A stretch of DNA of 64,000 bases from the NCBI RefSeq assembly GCF_900111005.1, contig NZ_FOFV01000002.1:372001-436000 (forward strand), written 5' to 3'. This DNA comes from Lentzea albida (GTDB taxonomy: Bacteria; Actinomycetota; Actinomycetes; Mycobacteriales; Pseudonocardiaceae). Shown here piece after piece: positions 58,329-64,000 of the stretch; within the stretch, counting starts at the first letter, position 1, and each line of letters opens with the position of its first letter. Under the pieces are notes generated by a model. The model did no database searches. It worked only from the letters and a program-made list of their open reading frames with translations, and was not told where the DNA came from. The position numbers were made by a program, and so were the translations under genes.

Positions 58329-61300
58329 TTGCGCGACTTGCCGAAACGCCGCGTCGTGGCCGGTGCCACGTTCGTGGCGGCCGTGTCCCTCGTCGTCTTC
58401 CTTTCCCTGCAAGGGCTCGAGCGGGCCGACAAGTGGGGCAGCGTCATCAGCGCGCTCGTCGCGCTGACGAGTCTGTGGTTCGTGCTGCCGAAGCCCGGTC
58501 CGGACGCCGGGAAGCTCCTCGACGCGCTGGAGCTCGATCCTCTGCACACCGGTGATCCCCGCGAGATCGGCGAGTACACCCTGCTCGGCCGGGTGGGGTC
58601 CGGTGCCACGGGCAACGTGTTCCTCGGTGCCAGCGGACGGCTCGGGCAGCTCGTGGTCGTCAAGGTGATGGGCGCCGAGGTGGCCGCGAACCCGGTGAGC
58701 CGCGAGCGGTTCCGGCGCGAGATCCGGTCCGTGGACGAGGTCGGCAGGGCGGCGGGCGGTGAGTTCCCGACACTGCTCGACTCCAACGCCGACGCCGAGC
58801 GGCCGTGGTTCGCGACCGAGTACCTGCCGAGCCGGTCGCTGCAGGAGCTGGTCACCGGCCCGTGGCGGCCCGCGGCGGTGGCGTGGCTCGCGGCCGCGGT
58901 GGCGCGGAAGCTGCGGCTCGTCCACGCCAAGGGCCTGGTGCACCGGGACCTCAAGCCCGCCAACGTGCTGCTGGGCGTCGAGGACCTGTGGATCATCGAC
59001 CTCGGCATCGCGAAGAACCGCGAGGACGCCGGCCTCACCCGGCACGGTGCCGTCGGGACCGTCGCGTTCATGTCGCCGGAGCAGGCCCGCGGCACCGAGG
59101 AGGTCACCGCGGCGAGCGACGTGTTCTCGTTGGGGGCGTTGCTGGTCCACGCGGCGACGGGCACGCCGCCGTTCGGCAACGACCCGGACGACACCGTGCG
59201 CAGGATCCTGGCCGACGAACCGGACCTGAGCGGACTGGCGGGGTGGGACAGCGCACTCGTCGCGCTGCTGCGGCGGTGCCTGGACAAGGATCCGGCGCGG
59301 CGCCCGTCGTTGGACGAGATCATCGAGGTGTGCACGCCGTTCGCCGGCGACGCGCCCGCGGAGGTCCGCGCACGGGCCGCGGAGCTCGGTGCGGCGATGG
59401 CGGTCGCGCGCGACCAGGCGTCGGCTCCCCCCGTTCCGTGGTGGCGCCAGGTCAGGACGCGGTGGACCGCACTCGCGGCGGTCGTCGCGTTGCTGGCGTT
59501 CGCCGTGGTGCCGCTCCTCGCCTCCAGCCGCGAGATCACCGCACTGGCTTCGTGCTCCACACCACCGGACACGACCGTCCACATCGGAGTGTCCGCGGAC
59601 AAGAGCGAGCTGTTCAAGGAGTTCGCCGAGAAGTACGGCACGCGGTCGGCCGACGGGCACTGCGTCAAGGTCCGGATCACCGAGCTGAACTCCGGCACTG
59701 CCGCGAACACGCTGGCACGCGGGTGGACCGAGTCCGACGGCCCGCGCCCCGACGTCTGGTCCCCGGCCTCCAGCGAGTGGCTCGACATCGCCCGCGACCG
59801 CGCCGCGCCCGGCTCGAACGCGCTCGCCGCGCTGCAGGCGCAGAGCCGCGGACCCGTCGTGACGTCACCGCTGGTGGTCGCCATGCCGAAGCCCATGGCG
59901 GAGACGCTCGGCTGGCCGAGCACCAGGGACGTCAGCTGGAGGACGCTCGCGGACCTGGCGGCCGACCCGCAGGGGTGGGCGCGGTACGGGAAGGACTGGG
60001 GCCCGTTCCGGCTGGGGAAGACGAACCCCAACTACTCGACCTCGGGCCTCAACGCGACCATCGGCGCGTTCCACGCGTTCCGCGCCAACATCGATTCGAC
60101 CGGACCGCTCGAGGACGGCGACGTCGACAACGTCAACGCGCAGAGGTTCGTCCAGAGCATCGAGCAGTCGATCGTGCACTACGGCGAAACGAGCCTGCAC
60201 TTCCTGCGCAACCTGCGCACCGCCGAACGACAGGGGCAGGGGCTCTCCTACGTCTCCGCGCTCACCGTCGACGAGAGTTCCATGCTGGCCTACAACTCCG
60301 GCTACCCGGCGGGCGCACTGTCCCCTGTGGACCAGAAGGAGGGCGAGCCCACCACCAAGCTCGTCGCGATGTACCCCAAGGAAGGGACGATCTTCCACGA
60401 CCACCCGTACGTCCCGCTGGCGTGGCCGGACACCTCGACGGCGAAACGGGAGGTGTCCGAGGACTTCTTCACCCACCTGAGATCCACCCAGGCGCAGAAG
60501 CGCTTCGGGGAGCTGGGTTTCCGCGACCCCTCGCGGAAGTCGAACGAGGTCTCCGAGCAGAACGGGGTCTCCCCCGACTTCGCCGTGAAGGAGGTGCAGG
60601 CGCCGTCGGCGCGCACGCTGAACAAGGTGCTGACCGCGTGGAGCACCGTGCGCAAGCCGGCGAACGTCCTGCTCGTCGTCGACACGTCCGGTTCGATGAG
60701 GTCCGGCGTGACCGCGGAGAAGGTCGACAAGCAGACCTGCGACCCGAAGTGGCTCGAGCGGGACCCGGTCACCAGGCACTGCCCGTCCAAGATCGAGCTG
60801 GTCAAGAAGTACCGCACCGAGATCGTCACCGGGTTCACCAACTCCGACCGGCTGGGCCTGTGGAACTTCTCCAGCGCGGGCTACGCCGGCAAGGGCCCGT
60901 CCTGCCGCGACGACCACTGCGAGCAGCACCCGATCGGCCCGCTGGACGAGGTGAAGCGCCGGGAGATCGCGAACAAGATCGCGGAGCTGCCCGCGGACGG
61001 CGGGACGGGGCTGTTCGACACCGTCGACCGGGCCGTCACCACCATGCGGCAGCAGTTCGACGAGAAGGCCATCAACGCCGTCGTGGTGCTCTCCGACGGC
61101 AAGAACGAGAAGGAGACGGGCCTCGACCTCGCGCAGCTCGTCGAGCGGATCAAGGCCACCGCGGGGTCCGAACCGGTCAGGGTGTTCACGCTCGCCTACG
61201 GCTTCAGCCCCGAGGACGCCACGGGACGCGAGGAGCTCAAGAAGATCGCCGAAGCCACGGCGGCGGGCGCGTACGAGGCCGCCGATCCCAGCACGATCAC

Positions 61301-61337
61301 CGACGACCTGGTGGCGGCCATCACGTCGAACTTCTGA
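58329..61337 (+). CDS. Membrane Ser/Thr kinase fused to extracellular solute-binding and VWA domains
   Basis: 1002 residues from TTG 58329 (a GTG 15 bases upstream is also possible). Two membrane helices (about 8-29, 36-53) form a hairpin. The kinase domain follows: G-loop GRVGSGATGNVFLG (87-100), Lys112, HRDLKPAN (205-212), DLG instead of DFG (224-226), and MSPEQ (248-252). A third helix (379-398) leads outside. Residues 414 to about 740 form an ABC-type substrate-binding domain (starts TTVHIGVSADKSELFKEF; PNYSTSGLNATIGAF). The C-terminal 778-1000 is a VWA domain with an intact MIDAS: DTSGSM (785-790), Thr893, Asp923. SBP-VWA proteins are known; I do not recall a characterised kinase version. 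It is monocistronic, isolated by a terminator. Likely a sensor coupling solute binding or adhesion to phosphorylation. Confidence 0.9.
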   Translation: MRDLPKRRVVAGATFVAAVSLVVFLSLQGLERADKWGSVISALVALTSLWFVLPKPGPDAGKLLDALELDPLHTGDPREIGEYTLLGRVGSGATGNVFLGASGRLGQLVVVKVMGAEVAANPVSRERFRREIRSVDEVGRAAGGEFPTLLDSNADAERPWFATEYLPSRSLQELVTGPWRPAAVAWLAAAVARKLRLVHAKGLVHRDLKPANVLLGVEDLWIIDLGIAKNREDAGLTRHGAVGTVAFMSPEQARGTEEVTAASDVFSLGALLVHAATGTPPFGNDPDDTVRRILADEPDLSGLAGWDSALVALLRRCLDKDPARRPSLDEIIEVCTPFAGDAPAEVRARAAELGAAMAVARDQASAPPVPWWRQVRTRWTALAAVVALLAFAVVPLLASSREITALASCSTPPDTTVHIGVSADKSELFKEFAEKYGTRSADGHCVKVRITELNSGTAANTLARGWTESDGPRPDVWSPASSEWLDIARDRAAPGSNALAALQAQSRGPVVTSPLVVAMPKPMAETLGWPSTRDVSWRTLADLAADPQGWARYGKDWGPFRLGKTNPNYSTSGLNATIGAFHAFRANIDSTGPLEDGDVDNVNAQRFVQSIEQSIVHYGETSLHFLRNLRTAERQGQGLSYVSALTVDESSMLAYNSGYPAGALSPVDQKEGEPTTKLVAMYPKEGTIFHDHPYVPLAWPDTSTAKREVSEDFFTHLRSTQAQKRFGELGFRDPSRKSNEVSEQNGVSPDFAVKEVQAPSARTLNKVLTAWSTVRKPANVLLVVDTSGSMRSGVTAEKVDKQTCDPKWLERDPVTRHCPSKIELVKKYRTEIVTGFTNSDRLGLWNFSSAGYAGKGPSCRDDHCEQHPIGPLDEVKRREIANKIAELPADGGTGLFDTVDRAVTTMRQQFDEKAINAVVVLSDGKNEKETGLDLAQLVERIKATAGSEPVRVFTLAYGFSPEDATGREELKKIAEATAAGAYEAADPSTITDDLVAAITSNF

Positions 61338-61350
61338 TCCTGGTTTTTCG

Positions 61351-61385
61351 CGACAACCTGTCGTAACGTTCACGACAGGTTGTCG
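61351..61385. promoter_or_regulatory. Double TetR-type operator before the SnoaL-TetR pair
   Basis: CGACAACCTGTCGT and ACGACAGGTTGTCG form a perfect 14-base inverted repeat with a 7-base spacer. Each arm is itself near-palindromic (ACGACA-N3-TGTCGT), so there may be two dimer sites. It ends 21 bases before the first gene's ATG. Confidence 0.6.
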
Positions 61386-61406
61386 TAAAAGTTCCGGGAG
61401 GGCCCC

Positions 61407-61829
61407 ATGGACGATCGCGCCGAGCTCGTCGAACTGCTCAGCCACTACGCCGACATCGCGGACCTGAAGGAGTTCGACGCGTTGCCCCGCAAGGTCTTCA
61501 CCGAGGACCTGACGCTCGACTTCGAGTCCGTCACGGGCATGCCGCCCATGACGGTCCCGCTGGACAGCTACGTCGAGGTCCTCCGTTCGACCTTCGCGCC
61601 GTTCGAGGCGACGCACCACGCGATCACCGGCCACGTCGTCACCGTCGAGGGCGACACCGCGAAGATCCACGCGCACGTCCGCGCCGAGCACTGGCTGCCG
61701 GACGCCGCTCGCTGGCTGGTCGTCGGCTTCTACGACGACGAGGCGGTCCGCACCGCGGACGGCTGGCGGCTCAGCCGTGTCAAGCTGACGGCGACACACC
61801 AGGAGAACGTGCCCGCCGCCGTGCGGTGA
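61407..61829 (+). CDS. SnoaL-like/NTF2-fold protein
   Basis: 140 residues. ELVELLSHYADIADLKEFDAL and HHAITGHVVTVEGDTAKIHAHV match the cone-shaped alpha+beta SnoaL_4 fold of polyketide cyclases and ring hydrolases; catalytic residues cannot be assigned. GGGAGG precedes the ATG. Cotranscribed with TetR 21 bases downstream, both under the double operator. Confidence 0.84.
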   Translation: MDDRAELVELLSHYADIADLKEFDALPRKVFTEDLTLDFESVTGMPPMTVPLDSYVEVLRSTFAPFEATHHAITGHVVTVEGDTAKIHAHVRAEHWLPDAARWLVVGFYDDEAVRTADGWRLSRVKLTATHQENVPAAVR

Positions 61830-61850
61830 GAACCGAGGAGGAACGACCGG

Positions 61851-62447
61851 ATGCCGCGGATTCGCGCCGCCACCATCGAGGAGCACCACGAGGTGGTGTG
61901 GACGGGCCTCGCCGAGGCGTTGCGGCAGTTGCTGCTCGAACGCGACTACGACTCGATCACCCTGGGCCACATCGCGGCGCGGGCGGGCCTCGCGCGCAAC
62001 ACGCTCTACAACTACGCCAAGGACAAGCGGACGCTGGTCCTCGAACTCGCCCGCCGTGCCAGCAGCCCGCTGGCCGAGCAGGTGAGCGCGATCGCGGCAC
62101 GGTCGGCGGACCCGGCGGCCGACCGGATGCGCGAGATCGTCGAGACGATCCTGGCGGCCTCCACGGACCTGCGGTTCATGTTCCTGCCGAACGCGAGTCC
62201 GATGGTCGCCGAACTCCAGCAGGGGCCGGAGAACCCGTTCACCGTCCTCGTGGCCGAGGTGGAGAACGTCGTGCGGGACGGCATCACCCGAGGCGAGTTC
62301 CGCGACGTCGGCGACGTGGGCCTCGTCGTGGAACTGCTGTCGGGCGCGATGCGGGCGGGCGTCGACCGGATCGGCCGCGACCCGGCGTCGTTGCCCGCCA
62401 CGGTCCGCGCGGCGCAGGAGGTCGTCCTCGCCGCGATCACGGCCTGA
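61851..62447 (+). CDS. TetR family transcriptional regulator
   Basis: 198 residues. HTH: ALRQLLLERDYDSITLGHIAARAGLARNTLYNYAKDKRTLV (pieces: RDYDSITLGHIAARAGL, ARNTLYNYAKDKRTL). Second gene after the SnoaL-like gene and probably its autorepressor through the site at 61351-61385. GAGGAGGAA is 7 bases ahead of the ATG. Confidence 0.87.
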   Translation: MPRIRAATIEEHHEVVWTGLAEALRQLLLERDYDSITLGHIAARAGLARNTLYNYAKDKRTLVLELARRASSPLAEQVSAIAARSADPAADRMREIVETILAASTDLRFMFLPNASPMVAELQQGPENPFTVLVAEVENVVRDGITRGEFRDVGDVGLVVELLSGAMRAGVDRIGRDPASLPATVRAAQEVVLAAITA

Positions 62448-62451
62448 CGGT

Positions 62452-63441
62452 CTACTGCATGTTCGTGACGTGCCGGTGCCGGGGGTCGGCGGCGCACGTG
62501 TAGAGCTGCAGGTTGTAGCCGCGGCCGATCATGACCATCGTCGGCTCGTGCGGAGCCGGGTACGGCGGGTGCGCCGCCTCGGCGTCCTCGACCGGCTGCC
62601 AGCTCATCCCGCCGTCCCACTCGGCGCTGGCGACGGTCAGCAGCGGCTCGACGTCCGCGCCGCAGTCCGGGCACGCCATGGGGAACGGGTCGGAGAAGCT
62701 CCACGGCCCGTGGCCGCCGGTCTTCCAGCCGTCGGCCACGGACAGGTCGTACTGGTACCTCTGCCCTTCCCGGTCCTCCCACTCGTGCACCTGCCGGGCC
62801 AGGTCCTCCTCCAGGCAGTGCGGAGCGGGGTACTCCGTGACCTCCTCGGGGTGCAGCACGCACGGCTGCGGCAGGTAGTGCTCCTCGACCGCGGCCGGGA
62901 CCGGGGGTTCTCCGAGCGGGTCGGTCACCTCCGCCGCCACCCGCCAGCGCACCGCGGTGCTGGGCGCGTAGCCCTCGTCCTCGTGGTCGAAGGGGCACCA
63001 CAGCACCTGCACCAGGTCCGCGCCGTCCGGGCGGGGCAGGCCGGGGACGTCCCGCGCGTACAGCTGCGCCACCGGCACCATCGGCAGCGGGCCGTCCTGC
63101 CTGATCGGCGTGCCCTGGTCGACGCGGTCGACGACGACCTTCTCCTCCGCCGTCAGGAGGTTGACCCCGCGTTCCCGTGGACGGGCCCACGCCTCGGTCA
63201 GGATCTGCCTGCGCGCCATCACATCGGGCACGGAGGCACCGTCCAGAAAGGAGTCACCGTGCTCGGCGCAGGAAGGCCACGGCTCCCCCGCCGGCCACAG
63301 CAGCGGACCACCGACGGAGCTGTCCGCCGCCGTCGGTTCGCCCGGCCGGGGGTGCAGCCGCACGGAGGTGCGGGCCAGCGGCGCCAGGGCGGGGAGGTGC
63401 TGGGCGACGTCGACGGGACGCGGCGGGGTGGTGCGGACCAT
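62452..63441 (-). CDS. DUF1963-like protein
   Basis: 329 residues, soluble. VGGPLLWPAGEPWPSC and LVQVLWCPFDHEDEG are features of DUF1963 (YwqG-like) proteins; a CPDCG pair and further Cys (PQPCVLHP, LYTCAAD) suggest a structural metal. Function unknown. Convergent with TetR, 4 bases apart. Confidence 0.78.
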   Translation of the reverse strand: MVRTTPPRPVDVAQHLPALAPLARTSVRLHPRPGEPTAADSSVGGPLLWPAGEPWPSCAEHGDSFLDGASVPDVMARRQILTEAWARPRERGVNLLTAEEKVVVDRVDQGTPIRQDGPLPMVPVAQLYARDVPGLPRPDGADLVQVLWCPFDHEDEGYAPSTAVRWRVAAEVTDPLGEPPVPAAVEEHYLPQPCVLHPEEVTEYPAPHCLEEDLARQVHEWEDREGQRYQYDLSVADGWKTGGHGPWSFSDPFPMACPDCGADVEPLLTVASAEWDGGMSWQPVEDAEAAHPPYPAPHEPTMVMIGRGYNLQLYTCAADPRHRHVTNMQ

Positions 63442-63518
63442 GGCACGGGATCGTAATCACGATCTTCACCGCCCCGCGCCGATTCGAACAACCGCACACC
63501 GCTTCCCCAGCCCACGTC

Positions 63519-64000
63519 TCAGGCCCCGGCGCCCCCGTCCACCGGCACGATCGCGCCGTTCACCATCGACGCCCGGTCGCTCAGCAACCACGCGGCGACC
63601 TCGGCCACCTCACGCGGCTCGGCCATCCGCCCCAACGGGGTCGACGCGGTGATCTGCGCGGTCACGCCGGGCGTCGCCGCCTCCCACTGTTCGATCATGG
63701 CCGTCGCGGTGCCGCCGGGCGTGATGCCGTTGACCCGGATCCCCTCCCGGCCCCACGTCACTGCGGCGCTCTCGGTGAGGCTGTTGAGCGCGCGCTTCAT
63801 GGCGCCGTAGGCGGGCAGGACCGGGTTCGCGCGGCGGCTGCCGATGCTGGACGTGTTCACGATGGCGCCGCCACCGCCGCGGCGCATGAGGGCGGCCTCG
63901 GCGTTCATGGCGGTCCAGTGGCCGCGGAAGTTCACCGCGAACTGCTCGTCGATCTCGTCCTCGCTGGTCTCGTGCAACGGGCCCGGCTGCTGCACGACGG
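63519..64000 (-). CDS. Short-chain dehydrogenase/reductase, N-terminus outside the window
   Basis: The C-terminal 160 residues of a classical SDR: NFRGHW, IVNTSSIGS with the catalytic Ser, YGAMK as YxxxK, PGGTATAM, and the ending GAIVPVDGGAGA. The NAD(P) site lies beyond the right edge. Substrate unknown. Confidence 0.86.
   Translation of the reverse strand, partial: VVQQPGPLHETSEDEIDEQFAVNFRGHWTAMNAEAALMRRGGGGAIVNTSSIGSRRANPVLPAYGAMKRALNSLTESAAVTWGREGIRVNGITPGGTATAMIEQWEAATPGVTAQITASTPLGRMAEPREVAEVAAWLLSDRASMVNGAIVPVDGGAGA

Noticed and set aside
58805..61366. 853-codon plus-strand frame overlapping the kinase fusion
   Set aside because: A +1 shadow of the fusion gene; Arg/Gly/Ala-rich without motifs.
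1..64000. tRNA, rRNA, riboswitch (cobalamin in front of the kam genes) and insertion sequences
   Set aside because: No cloverleaf with a conserved T-loop, no rRNA stretch, no B12-box-like leader before kdd or kamA (leaders are too short), and no transposase or terminal inverted repeats with target duplication were seen.

Overview
The window is chromosomal DNA of a filamentous actinobacterium, most likely a pseudonocardial genus (Lentzea, Saccharothrix or Amycolatopsis type). The DNA is visibly G+C-rich with G/C-biased third codon positions, GTG and TTG starts are common, and about a dozen neighbouring genes are joined by 4-base GTGA/ATGA overlaps. Actinobacterial families are present: a SsgA-like protein, a WhiB protein, MmpS-like and DUF4331 proteins, a class F sortase, snapalysin and an ECF sigma/RskA pair. 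The genus is a guess. I saw no rRNA, tRNA, CRISPR array, insertion sequence or phage module.

Layout. 1-4.0 kb: leftward operon for an exported DUF4331 protein, a TPR lipoprotein, a NicO-type nickel/cobalt exporter with a His-rich loop, and another lipoprotein. 4.0-15 kb: lysine-degradation genes. kdd, an amidohydrolase, kamD, kamE and kal form one leftward operon; kamA lies 4 kb away. Both promoter regions carry versions of one 18-bp palindrome. Between them lie a GH13 enzyme, an LLM-class flavoprotein, a SsgA-like gene, a GNAT and fxsA. 15-18 kb: a small unknown gene, a second GH13 enzyme and a bacterial release-factor-like gene. 18-25.5 kb: exported enzymes, small oxidoreductase/regulator pairs with visible operators, and two gene remnants. 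25.6-36.9 kb: many exported proteins (sortase F + DUF4397, M15-like peptidase, snapalysin, ECF sigma/anti-sigma) plus a WhiB-MerR-DUF3099 operon. 37-43.6 kb: an orphan peptide-binding lipoprotein, an ABC exporter divergent from a two-component system, and a BtrH-like gene. 43.8-53.8 kb: a GH114 polygalactosaminidase lipoprotein, an epimerase pseudogene with two amber codons, an XRE-MFS pair, and a leftward AgaS-kinase-transporter-PfkB-aldolase operon divergent from a DeoR repressor. 53.8-64 kb: TetR/DUF998, dehydrogenases, an MmpS-like lipoprotein, a flavodoxin-fold reductase, a 1002-residue kinase/solute-binding/VWA fusion, and a TetR operon.

How the genes fit together. KamA, KamDE, Kdd and Kal are successive steps of the lysine route via beta-lysine; the cleavage enzyme Kce and the CoA-transferase are not in the window. 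The AgaS operon with GH114 reads as a pathway for non-acetylated galactosamine polymer: secreted hydrolysis, uptake, phosphorylation, deamination to tagatose-6-phosphate, second phosphorylation and aldol cleavage. No deacetylase is present, which matches a free-amine substrate.

The most unusual single gene is the fusion at 58.3-61.3 kb: a membrane Ser/Thr kinase joined through a transmembrane helix to an extracellular solute-binding domain and a VWA domain with an intact MIDAS. It is a plausible one-protein sensor and the best candidate here for an undescribed system.
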